From: Rathayibacter sp. VKM Ac-2804
GTDB taxonomy: Bacteria; Actinomycetota; Actinomycetes; Actinomycetales; Microbacteriaceae
Assembly (NCBI RefSeq): GCF_009866655.1
Contig: NZ_CP047420.1
Span: forward strand, 2,852,001 to 2,916,000
DNA: 64,000 bases
Direction: 5' to 3'
Shown: positions 9,501 to 18,043 of the stretch, piece by piece
Numbering within the stretch: the first letter of the stretch is position 1
Layout: every line of letters begins with the position of its first letter
Notes under the pieces: model-generated
Database searches by the model: none
What the model saw: the letters and a program-made list of their open reading frames with translations, nothing else
Told to the model about the DNA's origin: nothing
Position numbers and translations under genes: made by a program

Positions 9501-10117
9501 AGGGCGCCCTTCGTCGAGGGCACTCCGGCGACCAGCGGGTCGAAGGCCTTGGCCTGGCGGAACGCCCGGGCGAACGCCTTGAACTCGGCCTCGGCGATGT
9601 GGTGCGGGTCGCGGCCGCCGAGCACCGTGACGTGCACGGTCAGGCCGGCGTTGAAGGCGATCGCCTCGAAGACGTGGCGGACCATCGATCCGGTGAAGTG
9701 GCCGCCGATCAGGTGCAGCGCGAAGCCCTCGGGCTCGCCGCCGTGCACGAGGTAGGGGCGGCCGGAGATGTCGACGACCGCCTGGACGAGCGCCTCGTCG
9801 AGCGGCACGAGGGCGTCGCCGAAGCGGGAGATGCCGGCCTTGTCGCCGAGCGCCTGCTTGATCGCGGTGCCGAGCACGATGCCGATGTCCTCGGCGGTGT
9901 GGTGGATGTCGATCTCGATGTCGCCGGTCGCGCGGACGGTCAGGTCGGTCAGCGAGTGCTTCGCGAACGCCGTCAGCAGGTGGTCGAAGAAGGGCACGCC
10001 CGTGGAGAGGTCCGCGACACCGGTGCCGTCGAGGTCGATCGACAGCTCGATGCTCGACTCGCTGGTGGCACGACGGAGGGAGGCGGTGCGCCCGGGAGCG
10101 GCGCTCGAGGAGGTCAT
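9497..10117 (-). CDS. hisB: Imidazoleglycerol-phosphate dehydratase
   Basis: Manganese enzyme removing water from IGP, 206 residues, the stand-alone form without a fused phosphatase. Metal ligands are in [13 protein letters not shown] and [10 protein letters not shown], with the second half [19 protein letters not shown] and [20 protein letters not shown]. Gene order hisC-hisB-hisH. A TACACT hexamer (10125-10130) lies seven bases before the ATG, inside the 41-base gap to hisC, so an internal leaderless promoter is possible. Confidence 0.95.
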   Translation of the reverse strand: MTSSSAAPGRTASLRRATSESSIELSIDLDGTGVADLSTGVPFFDHLLTAFAKHSLTDLTVRATGDIEIDIHHTAEDIGIVLGTAIKQALGDKAGISRFGDALVPLDEALVQAVVDISGRPYLVHGGEPEGFALHLIGGHFTGSMVRHVFEAIAFNAGLTVHVTVLGGRDPHHIAEAEFKAFARAFRQAKAFDPLVAGVPSTKGAL

Positions 10118-10158
10118 GGTCTCCAGTGTATTCGGGGTGCCGCCGCCCCTCCGAGCGG

Positions 10159-11271
10159 CTACTCGCGGGCCAGGGCGACCGCGGGGTCCGCCTCAGGGGC
10201 GGGCAGCGCGGCGACCGCCTCGAGGAAGGCGGTGGTCTCCGCCTCGGTTCCCGCGCTCACCCGTAGGTGGTGCGGGATCCCGACGTCGCGGATCAGGATG
10301 CCGCGGGCGAGGAGCGCCTCGAACATCGCTCCGGGGTCGGCGACGCCGCCGAAGAGGACGAAGTTGCTGCCGGTCTCGTGCGGGGTGTAGCCGAGCTCGC
10401 GCAGTCCGTCGATCATCCGGTCGCGCTGGACGATGATCTCGCCCACCATCGCGAGCATCTCGTCGGCGTGGGCGAGCGCCGCGGTGGCGGCCGCCTGGGT
10501 CAATGCGGAGAGGTGGTACGGCAGGCGCACCAGGCGGAGGGCGTCGACGACGGCCGGGTCGGCGGCGAGGTAGCCGAGGCGGACGCCGGCGAAGGCGAAG
10601 GCCTTGCTCATCGTGCGGGAGACGAGCAGGCGCGGGCGGCCCTCGAGCAGGCTGAGGGCGGTCGGCGCCTCGCGACCGGCGAACTCCGCGTAGGCCTCGT
10701 CGACGACGACGATGCCGTCGGTCGCGTCGTACAGCGCGGCGATCGTCTCGAGGTCGAGCGGCGTGCCGGTGGGGTTGTTCGGGGCGCAGAGGAAGACGAT
10801 GTCCGGGCGCTCCCGGCGCACCGCGTCGGCGGCGTGGGCGGCGGACACCCGGAAGTCGGCCTCGCGGTCGACGCTGATCCAGCGGGTGCCGCTGCCGGAG
10901 GCGAGGATCGAGTACATCGAGTAGGTCGGCGAGAACCCGAGCAGCGAGCGGCCGGGGCCGCCGAAGGCCTGCAGGACGTGCTGGAGGACCTCGTTCGAGC
11001 CGTTGGCGGCCCAGATCGAGTCGGCCGTCAGGCCGTGGCCGAGGTAGCCGGCCAGCGAGTCGCGCAGCTCGCGGAACTCGCGGTCGGGGTAGCGGTTCAC
11101 CGTCCGGAGGGCGACGGACACCCGCTCGACGATGTCGGCGATGACGTCGTCGGGGACCGGGTGGGTGTTCTCGTTGACGTTGAGAGCCACGGGGACGACG
11201 GCCTGCGGAGCGCCGTAGGGCTGCTGACCGCGCAGGTCGTCGCGGAGGGGGAGATCGTCGAGAGTCGTCAC
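10159..11271 (-). CDS. hisC: Histidinol-phosphate aminotransferase
   Basis: PLP enzyme of fold type I, 370 residues. [17 protein letters not shown] opens the protein; substrate and cofactor contacts include [34 protein letters not shown] and [12 protein letters not shown]. The Schiff-base Lys is in [17 protein letters not shown] and the phosphate-binding Arg is HLRVSAG near the C-terminus. First gene of the histidine cluster. The GTG is preceded by TACCAT (11278-11283) with a six-base gap, indicating a leaderless start. Confidence 0.95.
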   Translation of the reverse strand: MTTLDDLPLRDDLRGQQPYGAPQAVVPVALNVNENTHPVPDDVIADIVERVSVALRTVNRYPDREFRELRDSLAGYLGHGLTADSIWAANGSNEVLQHVLQAFGGPGRSLLGFSPTYSMYSILASGSGTRWISVDREADFRVSAAHAADAVRRERPDIVFLCAPNNPTGTPLDLETIAALYDATDGIVVVDEAYAEFAGREAPTALSLLEGRPRLLVSRTMSKAFAFAGVRLGYLAADPAVVDALRLVRLPYHLSALTQAAATAALAHADEMLAMVGEIIVQRDRMIDGLRELGYTPHETGSNFVLFGGVADPGAMFEALLARGILIRDVGIPHHLRVSAGTEAETTAFLEAVAALPAPEADPAVALARE

Positions 11272-11305
11272 CCCGGAATGGTACCGGGGAGCTCGACGCG
11301 CTCGA

Positions 11306-11701
11306 TCAGCCCGCGATCTCGTACTGCGCGGGGATGGCGAGGCGCTGACCGGGCTCGAGGCCGGCGTTCGCCAGCTGGTTGAGCGACTGGATGTCGTAGA
11401 CGACGTCGCGCGGGTCGGACTGCGGCGCGAGCTCCTCCGCGAGGGACCAGAGGGACTCGCCGGCGCGGACGGTGACGTACTGGAACTCGATGTCGGCGCT
11501 CTCGCCCGAGGCGACGGCTCCGCCGCCGTTGAGGCCGAAGACGAAGGCTCCGGCGACGAGCGGCAGGGCGCCGAGGGTCGCGAGCACGGCGCGGCCGCGA
11601 CGGGTCAGGCGCAGCCGGGTGCGCGCACCGGGCTGCTCGGCAGCAGTGACGTGCTGTGCGGGAGTCTGGTGCAACGCGGTGGTGGAGAGCTGTGCGGTCA
11701 T
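11306..11701 (-). CDS. LysM-domain membrane protein, probable SOS cell-division inhibitor
   Basis: 131 residues from the ATG at 11701, which follows GAAAGGAG. Residues 1-35 are basic and cytoplasmic, about 39-62 form one membrane segment ([19 protein letters not shown]), and the C-terminus is a LysM fold ([18 protein letters not shown], then [19 protein letters not shown]). LysM binds peptidoglycan. A LysM gene divergent from lexA is the position of yneA in Bacillus and divS in Corynebacterium, SOS-induced inhibitors of division; the function here is inferred from that position and architecture. LexA-like boxes upstream support SOS control. Confidence 0.78.
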   Translation of the reverse strand: MTAQLSTTALHQTPAQHVTAAEQPGARTRLRLTRRGRAVLATLGALPLVAGAFVFGLNGGGAVASGESADIEFQYVTVRAGESLWSLAEELAPQSDPRDVVYDIQSLNQLANAGLEPGQRLAIPAQYEIAG

Positions 11702-11759
11702 GGTGATCGCTCCTTTCAGCAGGGGTTCGGGCCGGGTCCTCGGCCGGGAGGACCCGGTC

Positions 11760-11773
11760 CGAACCTCTGTTCC
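11760..11773. promoter_or_regulatory. LexA-box-like site near the LysM gene
   Basis: CGAACCTCTGTTCC resembles the Gram-positive/actinobacterial SOS box CGAACRNNNGTTYG with two mismatches. It lies 59 bases before the LysM start. A weaker palindrome, CGAATATATCTTCG, abuts it at 11773-11786. Confidence 0.5.
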
Positions 11774-11846
11774 GAATATATCTTCGAATACCGCGTCGGG
11801 CAAGGCCCGGTCGCGCCGCATCCGTTGCTGGATCGCGCGACACACT

Positions 11847-11860
11847 CGAACGAATGTTTC
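11847..11860. promoter_or_regulatory. LexA-box-like site between LysM gene and lexA
   Basis: CGAACGAATGTTTC matches CGAACRNNNGTTYG at 13 of 14 positions. It is centred between the divergent genes, where LexA could control both its own gene and the LysM gene. Confidence 0.6.
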
Positions 11861-11903
11861 GAACGCGGATCCCCGCCGGATACAGTTTCGAGAGTCCGCA
11901 GTC

Positions 11904-11931
11904 AGTACAGCAGCGACCACCGACATCGGTG
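11904..11931 (-). promoter_or_regulatory. PafBC-like promoter element sharing an 18-mer with recA
   Basis: The plus-strand 18-mer CGACCACCGACATCGGTG (11914-11931) is identical to 24179-24196 upstream of recA. On the minus strand it contains TGTCGGTG, then eight bases, then TGTACT. This is close to the mycobacterial LexA-independent damage promoter TTGTCRGTG-N8-TANNNT, with G for A in the -10. It would fire toward the LysM gene. Confidence 0.45.
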
Positions 11932-11987
11932 CTCGACTCGGGCGGAGAGGGCGCGCACGCGGCGTGCGCACCGAGAGAGGGACGATC

Positions 11988-12725
11988 GTGAGCGACGCGC
12001 AGACGGCCGGAGCGAAGCCGGCCAGGACGACGACTCCGGCGCCGAAGGCGAAGGCGGCGGCCAAGCCCGCGGCCGGCCGCCGCCGGAAGAACCTCAGCGC
12101 GAAGCAGCTCGCGATCCTCGACGCCATCCAGCGCTCGGTGTCCAGCCGCGGCTATCCGCCGAGCATGCGCGAGATCGGCGACGCCGTCGGGCTCGCCTCG
12201 CTCTCCAGCGTCACGCACCAGCTCAACCAGCTCGAGCTCAGCGGCTACCTGCGCCGCGACCCCAACCGCCCCCGCGCGCTCGAGATCCTCATCGACGTGC
12301 CGAGCTCCACCGAGGACGACGGCTCGTTCGAGTCGACGGCGACGGTCGCCGACGCGGCGATGGTGCCGCTCGTCGGCCGGATCGCGGCCGGCGTGCCGAT
12401 CATGGCGGACCAGCAGATCGACGAGGTCTTCCCGCTCCCCCGCCAGCTGGTCGGCAAGGGCGAGCTCTTCATGCTCAAGGTGGTCGGCGAGTCGATGATC
12501 GACGCGGCCATCTGCGACGGCGACTGGGTCGTCGTCCGCTCGCAGCGCACCGCGGAGAACGGCGAGATCGTGGCGGCGATGCTCGACGGCGAGGCGACCG
12601 TCAAGGTGCTGCGCCAGCGCGACGGCCACACCTGGCTGCTCCCCCGCAACTCCAACTTCGAGCCTATCCTCGGCGACGAGGCCGAGGTCCTCGGCAAGAT
12701 CGTCGCGGTGCTCCGCTCGGTCTGA
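11988..12725 (+). CDS. lexA: SOS repressor LexA
   Basis: Autocleaving repressor of the DNA-damage response, 245 residues from the GTG at 11988, which follows GAGAGAGG. An Ala/Pro/Lys tail of about 33 residues precedes the winged helix (36-100, with [12 protein letters not shown] and [19 protein letters not shown]). The cleavage pair is A134-G135 in GRIAAGVPI. The catalytic dyad is S169 (VVGESMIDA) and K206 (ATVKVLRQ). It is divergent from the LysM gene, with LexA-like boxes in the 286-base gap, consistent with autorepression. Confidence 0.97.
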   Translation: MSDAQTAGAKPARTTTPAPKAKAAAKPAAGRRRKNLSAKQLAILDAIQRSVSSRGYPPSMREIGDAVGLASLSSVTHQLNQLELSGYLRRDPNRPRALEILIDVPSSTEDDGSFESTATVADAAMVPLVGRIAAGVPIMADQQIDEVFPLPRQLVGKGELFMLKVVGESMIDAAICDGDWVVVRSQRTAENGEIVAAMLDGEATVKVLRQRDGHTWLLPRNSNFEPILGDEAEVLGKIVAVLRSV

Positions 12726-12743
12726 CGCGGCGGCGCAGCACGC

Positions 12744-12784
12744 GCAGGAGGGGCGGACGGCATCGAGCCGTCCGCCCATCCTGC
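12744..12784. terminator. Bidirectional terminator between lexA and metE
   Basis: The genes converge on this hairpin. A perfect core stem, GGGCGGACGG (12751-12760) against CCGTCCGCCC (12768-12777), is extended outward by GCAGGA and TCCTGC after one mismatch. Confidence 0.8.
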
Positions 12785-12810
12785 GTCTCCGGGCCTGGCA
12801 GCCCGAGGGT

Positions 12811-15144
12811 CTAGCGGGCGGCGTCCTCCAGCAGCGACCGGCGCGCGGCCGTCGCCGCGCTCACCAGATTCCGCAGCGACGCGACCGTCTCGTCGTAGCC
12901 GCGGGTCTTGAGTCCGCAGTCCGGGTTGATCCAGAGCTGCCGGGCGGGGATCCCGTCGAGCGCGGTGCGCACGAGCTCGGCGACCTCCTCCTCGCCGGGC
13001 ACGCGCGGCGAGTGGATGTCCCAGACGCCGGGGCCGATCCCGCGGGCGAAGCCGGACCGCTCGATGTCGGCGACGACCTCCATCCGCGAGCGCGCCGCCT
13101 CGATGCTCGTGACATCGGCGTCGAGCCGGTCGATCGCGTCGATGACGACGCCGAACTCCGAATAGCAGAGGTGGGTGTGGATCTGCGTCGCCGTCGCTGC
13201 CCCCGCGGTCGCCAGGCGGAACGAGCCGACCGACCACTCGAGGTACGCCGGCTGGTTGTCCTTCTCGAGCGGCAGCAGCTCGCGCAGCGCCGGCTCGTCC
13301 ACCTGCACGATGCGGATGCCGGCGGCCTCGAGGTCCGCGATCTCGTCGCGGAGGCTCAGCGCCACCTGCTCGGCCGTCTCCTTCAGCGGCTGGTCGTCGC
13401 GGACGAACGACCAGGCGAGGATCGTGACCGGCCCGGTCAGCATCCCCTTCACCGGGCGGTCGGTCAGCGACTGGGTGAAGCTCGACCACTCGACGGTGAT
13501 CGGCGCGGGGCGCGAGACGTCGCCCCACAGCAGCGACGGCCGCGTGCAGCGGCTGCCGTAGGACTGCACCCAGCCGTTGCGGGTCACCGCGAAGCCGTCG
13601 AGGTTCTCGGCGAAGTACTGCACCATGTCGTTGCGCTCGGGCTCACCGTGCACGAGGACGTCGAGACCGATCTCCTCCTGCAGGCGCACGACCCGCTCGA
13701 TCTCGTCGCGCATGCGGGTCGCGTACTGCTCCTCGGTCAGATCGCCCCTGACCACGGCGGCTCGCGCCGTGCGGATCTCGCGGGTCTGCGGGAACGAGCC
13801 GATGGTCGTCGTCGGCAGCGGCGGCAGGCCGAGGGTCTCCTCCTGCGCCGCGAGACGCTCGTCGTAGGACGCGCGCCGGTAGTCCTCCGGCCGGAGGGCC
13901 GCGGCTCGCGTGCGGACGGCGCCGTCGCGGACACCGGGCGCCGAGCGCCGGTCCTCGCGGGCGGCGGTCGCGGCGCGCAGCTCGGGCTCGATCGCGTCCC
14001 GGCCGGAGTCGAGCCCGCGGGCGAGCGCGGCGACCTGCTGCACCTTCTGGTCGGCGAAGGCCAGCCAGGTGACCAGGCGCTCGTCGAGATCGGGCTCGTC
14101 GGTCACGTCGTGCGGCAGGTGGAAGAGCGAGGTGGAGCTGGAGACGGCGACGCGCGAGGTCAGCGAGCGCAGCGCCTCCGCCTTCGCGAACGCCGCGGCG
14201 AGATCGCCCCGCCAGACGTTGTGCCCGTCGACGACCCCCGCGACGAGCACGGTGCCCTCGAGCCCGGGAGTCGTCGCCGGCGTAGCGCCTTTCACGAGGT
14301 CGACGCCGATCGCCTCGATCTCCGCCGCCGCGAGGACGGGCAGCGCGTCGCCGAGGTCGCCGTACGGTGCTGCGACGAACAGGGCCGGCCGATCCGCCGC
14401 TCCGCCCAGCACCCGATAGGCCTCCTCGGTGGCGGCGAGCACGCGGGCGCGATCGACCTCGATCGACTCCGACACCAGCGCCGGCTCGTCCAGCTGCACC
14501 CACTCCGCCCCCGCCGCACGCAGGCGGGCCAGCAGCTCGGTGTAGACGGGCAGCAGGTCGGCCAGGCGCGACAGCGGCTCGAAGCCGGCCGGGGCCGACT
14601 CGCTCGGCTTGGCGAGCAGGAGGTAGGTCACCGGCCCGACCAGGACGGGCCGCGTCGTGAAGCCGGCCTCCCGCGCTTCCGCCACCTCCCGGATCCGGCG
14701 GGTGTCGGCGAGCGAGAAGACCGTCTCGGGACCGATCTCGGGCACCAGGTAGTGATAGTTGGAGTCGAACCACTTGGTCATCTCGAGCGGCGCGCGCTCG
14801 CCGTCGCCGCGGGCGAGCGTGAAGGAGCCGGCCAGGTCGACCGCGCCGTCGATGACGAGATCGGCGAAGCGCTCCGGGATCGCGCCGACGGCGAGCGTGG
14901 TGTCGAGGACCTGGTCGTAGAAGGAGTGCGCCTCCGGGATCGACGAGTCGTCGCGGCCGAGGCCGAGGGCCACCAGACGCTGCCGGGTCGCGGTGCGCAG
15001 CCGGGCGGCCGCGGCCTCCAGCTCGGCGGCGTCGATCGTGCCGGCCCAGAAGGCCTCGACCGCCTTCTTCAGCTCGCGGCGGCGCCCGATGCGCGGGTAG
15101 CCCAGAACGGTTCCGGTCGGGAAGGCGGGTGCGGTCGTGCTCAT
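12811..15144 (-). CDS. metE: Cobalamin-independent methionine synthase
   Basis: Transfers a methyl group from methyl-tetrahydropteroyl-glutamate to homocysteine, 777 residues, normal length. The N-terminal barrel starts TVLGYPRIGRRRELKKAVEAFW. The catalytic C-terminal barrel carries TTTIGSFPQTREIR, the folate/homocysteine region VLVHGEPERNDMVQYF, and the zinc ligands in THLCYSEF and NPDCGLKTRGY. The start follows GGAGAG. It lies 33 bases after metF, so the two methionine genes are one operon. No B12 riboswitch was recognised upstream. Confidence 0.96.
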   Translation of the reverse strand: MSTTAPAFPTGTVLGYPRIGRRRELKKAVEAFWAGTIDAAELEAAAARLRTATRQRLVALGLGRDDSSIPEAHSFYDQVLDTTLAVGAIPERFADLVIDGAVDLAGSFTLARGDGERAPLEMTKWFDSNYHYLVPEIGPETVFSLADTRRIREVAEAREAGFTTRPVLVGPVTYLLLAKPSESAPAGFEPLSRLADLLPVYTELLARLRAAGAEWVQLDEPALVSESIEVDRARVLAATEEAYRVLGGAADRPALFVAAPYGDLGDALPVLAAAEIEAIGVDLVKGATPATTPGLEGTVLVAGVVDGHNVWRGDLAAAFAKAEALRSLTSRVAVSSSTSLFHLPHDVTDEPDLDERLVTWLAFADQKVQQVAALARGLDSGRDAIEPELRAATAAREDRRSAPGVRDGAVRTRAAALRPEDYRRASYDERLAAQEETLGLPPLPTTTIGSFPQTREIRTARAAVVRGDLTEEQYATRMRDEIERVVRLQEEIGLDVLVHGEPERNDMVQYFAENLDGFAVTRNGWVQSYGSRCTRPSLLWGDVSRPAPITVEWSSFTQSLTDRPVKGMLTGPVTILAWSFVRDDQPLKETAEQVALSLRDEIADLEAAGIRIVQVDEPALRELLPLEKDNQPAYLEWSVGSFRLATAGAATATQIHTHLCYSEFGVVIDAIDRLDADVTSIEAARSRMEVVADIERSGFARGIGPGVWDIHSPRVPGEEEVAELVRTALDGIPARQLWINPDCGLKTRGYDETVASLRNLVSAATAARRSLLEDAAR

Positions 15145-15177
15145 GATGATCTCTCCGTGCTCGGGGTCGGGTCTGGG

Positions 15178-16176
15178 TCAGGGCGTGCGGGCGGGCGTGG
15201 GCGCGTCCGTGGACGGCTCGGCGGCGGGCAGGAGCCCGCTCTCCGCGAGGACCTCCAGCACCGCTTCGTGCCGGTTGAAGGCGTAGAGGTGCACGGCGGG
15301 GGCGCCGCCGTCGACGAGGGTGCGGACCATCGCCGCAGCGTGCTCGACGCCGATGCGGATCCGAGCGTCGTCGTCGGGCTCGACGTCGAGGGCGATCGCG
15401 AGGTCGGCGGGCAGGTCCTCCCCGCTGAGCTCGAGCATCCGGCGCAGGCGCTCCGGACTGGTCACCGGCATCACCCCCGGGATGATCGGCATGGTCACCC
15501 CGGCCGCGCGGGCGCGCTCGACGAAGCGCAGGTAGTCGGCGGGGTGGAAGAAGAGCTGGGTGATCGCGAAGGCCGCCCCCGCCGCCTCCTTCGCCAGCAG
15601 CGCGTCGATGTCCTGCGACCGGGAGCGCGAGCGCGGGTGCCCGTTCGGGAACGCGGCGACCGCCACCTGCGCACGCGGCCGGCGGGCGACGTCGACCCGC
15701 TGGGCGTTCGGCAGCACCGTCACCGCGCCGTAGGGCTCGCGCTCGGCCTGCACCCGGTGGATCAGCTGCACCAGCTCGGCCGCGCTGCCCAGCTCGCCGA
15801 GGAACGGCGCGTCCTCGGCGGCGTCCGTCGGCGGGTCGCCGCGCAGAGCCAGGAAGCGGGTGACGCCCGCCTCGAGGAACTCGTGCACGAGGCGGTTCGC
15901 CTCGGCGTGCGTCGAGCCGACGCAGGTGAGGTGCGCCAGGGGCTCCGCCGCGGTGTGCTCGCGGAGGTAGCGGAGGATGTCGAGCGACGCGCTGCGCGAG
16001 GAGCCGCCGGCGCCGTAGGTCACCGAGACGAAGGACGGCCGGACGGCCGCGAGCCGGTCGACGGTGCGCTCGAGCGCGCGGGCTCCGGTGGCGGTCCGCG
16101 CCGGGTAGATCTCGAAGGAGAACGGGACGGCCCGACAGTGGCTCTCCGGAGCGGTCTCCGAGTGGTTCGTCAGCAC
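15178..16176 (-). CDS. metF: Methylenetetrahydrofolate reductase
   Basis: FAD-dependent barrel enzyme making 5-methyl-THF for MetE, 332 residues from the GTG at 16176. The GTG is chosen because GGAGGG lies seven bases upstream and family similarity starts just after it (VPFSFEIYPARTATG, then SVTYGAGGSSR). Other conserved parts are HLTCVGSTHAEA, RFLALRGDPP, ITQLFFHPADYLRF and PIIPGVMPV. The C-terminal 20 residues are low complexity. Upstream are a candidate -10 (16289-16294) and four phased GTGAC-type repeats (16321-16360). Confidence 0.95.
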   Translation of the reverse strand: MLTNHSETAPESHCRAVPFSFEIYPARTATGARALERTVDRLAAVRPSFVSVTYGAGGSSRSASLDILRYLREHTAAEPLAHLTCVGSTHAEANRLVHEFLEAGVTRFLALRGDPPTDAAEDAPFLGELGSAAELVQLIHRVQAEREPYGAVTVLPNAQRVDVARRPRAQVAVAAFPNGHPRSRSRSQDIDALLAKEAAGAAFAITQLFFHPADYLRFVERARAAGVTMPIIPGVMPVTSPERLRRMLELSGEDLPADLAIALDVEPDDDARIRIGVEHAAAMVRTLVDGGAPAVHLYAFNRHEAVLEVLAESGLLPAAEPSTDAPTPARTP

Positions 16177-16288
16177 GGCACAGCCCTCCGTTCCTCGACG
16201 CGGCCGGGACGTCCGGCCGCGATGACGCGGTCTGGGCGGGTGCCGGGCTCGGCTGTCGCTCACAGCGCCGGGTGGCGCCTCGTCGTCC

Positions 16289-16294
16289 ACAGTA
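16289..16294 (-). promoter_or_regulatory. Candidate -10 of metFE
   Basis: TACTGT on the minus strand fits TANNNT. It would give a leader of roughly 105 bases before the metF GTG. The phased repeats lie 28 bases upstream of it, where an activator would bind. Confidence 0.4.
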
Positions 16295-16320
16295 GGAACG
16301 GGCGCCCGGCACGTCGAGGA

Positions 16321-16360
16321 GCGTGACGGGATGTGACCGGGCGTGACGCCGCGTGTCGCC
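16321..16360. repeat. Four 10-bp-phased GTGAC repeats upstream of metF
   Basis: Four consecutive decamers on the plus strand read GCGTGACGGG, ATGTGACCGG, GCGTGACGCC, GCGTGTCGCC. The GTGAC cores are at 16323, 16333, 16343 and (as GTGTC) 16353. The spacing of one helical turn puts them on one DNA face, as in an array of regulator sites. Confidence 0.6.
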
Positions 16361-16392
16361 GGAGGTGGCGGCCGACGCCCGGGACACACGAC

Positions 16393-16436
16393 GAAGCGCC
16401 CGCCGGCACGGGGTGATCCGTGCCGATGGGCGCTCC
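16393..16436 (-). terminator. Terminator of hflX
   Basis: A long stem, AGCGCCC plus TCGGCACGG against CCGTGCCG plus GGGCGCT with a two-base internal mismatch, begins about 10 bases after the hflX stop. On the minus strand it is followed by TCGTCGT. Confidence 0.8.
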
Positions 16437-16446
16437 GACGTCGGTG

Positions 16447-18000
16447 CTACGCCTCGACGGCCGCGGCCGGAGCCGCGAACTCGCCGAGCGAGCCGGCGAG
16501 GTCCTCGTGCACGAGCGCGTGGACGTGAGTGCCGCCCTCGACGTACTGCGTCGAGAGGATCCGCCCGTTGCGGTGCAGCGAGGAGACCACGTCGCCGCGG
16601 TCGTACGGCACGAGCAGGTCGATCTCGATCTGCGGCTCGGGCAGGATCTCGGCGATGCGCGCCTGGAGCTCGTCCATCCCCTCGCCGCTGCGGGCGGACA
16701 CGAAGACCGCGCCGGGAGCGAGACCGCGCAGCACGAGCCGCTGCCCCTCGTCGACGAGATCGGACTTGTTGAACGCGATGATCTCGGGGATCCCGCGCGC
16801 GCCCACCTCGCCGATGACGTCGCGGACGGTCGCGATCTGCCCCGCGGGGTCCGGGTGCGAGGCGTCGACGACGTGGACGATGACGTCCGAGTCGGCGACC
16901 TCCTCCAGCGTCGAGCGGAAGGCCTCGACCAGCTGGTGCGGCAGGGCACGCACGAAGCCGACGGTGTCGGCGAGCGTGTAGCCGCGCCCGTCCGGGGTCT
17001 CGGACTTGCGGATCGTCGCATCGAGGGTCGCGAAGAGCGAGTTCTCGACGAGCACGCCCGCGTGCGTCATCCGGTTGAGCAGGCTGGACTTGCCGGCGTT
17101 GGTGTAGCCGGCGATGGCGACCGACGGCACGGCGTTGCGCTTGCGGTTGGCGCGCTTCGCCTCGCGGGCGGGCTTCATCGCGGTGATCTGCTTGCGCAGG
17201 CGCGCCATGCGGGTGTGGATGCGACGGCGGTCGAGCTCGATCTTCGTCTCACCCGGTCCGCGGGAGCCCATGCCGGCGCCCGCGCCCACCTGGCCACCGG
17301 CCTGGCGGGACATCGATTCGCCCCAGCCGCGCAGGCGCGGCAGCAGGTACTCGAGCTGCGCGAGCTCGACCTGCGCCTTGCCCTCGCGGCTCGTGGCGTG
17401 CTGGCTGAAGATGTCGAGGATGACGGCCGTGCGGTCGATGACCTTGACCTTCACCACGTCCTCCAGCGAGCGGCGCTGGCTCGGGGCCAGCTCGGTGTCG
17501 GCGACGACCGTGTCCGCGCCGAGCGCGGCGACGAGGCCGGCCAGCTCCTCGGCCTTGCCCTTGCCCAGGTAGGTGCTGGGGTCGGGATGCGGCCGGCGCT
17601 GCAGCAGTCCGTCGAGGACGGTCGCTCCCGCGGTCTCGGCCAGGGCGGCGAGCTCGTGCAGCGAGTTCTCCGCGTCCTCGATCGAGCCCTGCGAGTAGAC
17701 GCCGATCAGCACCACGTTCTCGAGGCGCAGCTGGCGGTACTCGACCTCGGTGACGTCCTCGAGCTCGGTGGACAGTCCGGCGACGCGCCGCAGCGCCTGC
17801 CGATCGGCACGGTCGAACTGGTCGCCGTCACTGCTCTGCTCGCCGTCGCGCTCGACGTCCTGCCCATCGCTCTGCAGCGCCTGGGCTCCGCCCGCGACGA
17901 ACCGCGAATATCCCGACGAACGCGACTGCGCGTTCGCCAGGACCCGCGAGACGACGTCCACGGCCTCGGTCGTGTCGGTCTCGTTCAGGTCTTCCGTCAT
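16447..18000 (-). CDS. hflX: Ribosome-associated GTPase HflX
   Basis: Translational GTPase that splits stalled or idle ribosomes, 517 residues. The N-terminus to about residue 90 is a variable acidic/Ser-Gln region. The HflX domain (VVLIGVYSQGSIEDAENSL, RPHPDPSTYLGKGKAEEL, SMSRQAGGQVGAG) and a coiled stretch follow. The G domain has G1 GYTNAGKSSLL, G3 DTVGF, and G4 read as FNKSDLV. A C-terminal domain completes the protein. A TAGTGT hexamer (18008-18013) ends seven bases before the ATG, consistent with a leaderless mRNA. It is divergent from the methyltransferase at 18044. Confidence 0.95.
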   Translation of the reverse strand: MTEDLNETDTTEAVDVVSRVLANAQSRSSGYSRFVAGGAQALQSDGQDVERDGEQSSDGDQFDRADRQALRRVAGLSTELEDVTEVEYRQLRLENVVLIGVYSQGSIEDAENSLHELAALAETAGATVLDGLLQRRPHPDPSTYLGKGKAEELAGLVAALGADTVVADTELAPSQRRSLEDVVKVKVIDRTAVILDIFSQHATSREGKAQVELAQLEYLLPRLRGWGESMSRQAGGQVGAGAGMGSRGPGETKIELDRRRIHTRMARLRKQITAMKPAREAKRANRKRNAVPSVAIAGYTNAGKSSLLNRMTHAGVLVENSLFATLDATIRKSETPDGRGYTLADTVGFVRALPHQLVEAFRSTLEEVADSDVIVHVVDASHPDPAGQIATVRDVIGEVGARGIPEIIAFNKSDLVDEGQRLVLRGLAPGAVFVSARSGEGMDELQARIAEILPEPQIEIDLLVPYDRGDVVSSLHRNGRILSTQYVEGGTHVHALVHEDLAGSLGEFAAPAAAVEA

Positions 18001-18043
18001 CCGGATAACACTAACTCCTCAGCTGTTGATAAGTTCACTTTTC

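Noticed and set aside
16177..16320. Possible B12 or SAM riboswitch before metF
   Set aside because: No B12-box-like or SAM aptamer core seen by eye; phased GTGAC repeats explain the region better. A covariance-model search would decide.
13012..16326. 1104-codon plus-strand frame opposite metE and metF
   Set aside because: Composition (repeated Arg/Gly/Asp/Val/Leu) is the antisense shadow typical of high-GC genes; metE and metF on the other strand are certain.
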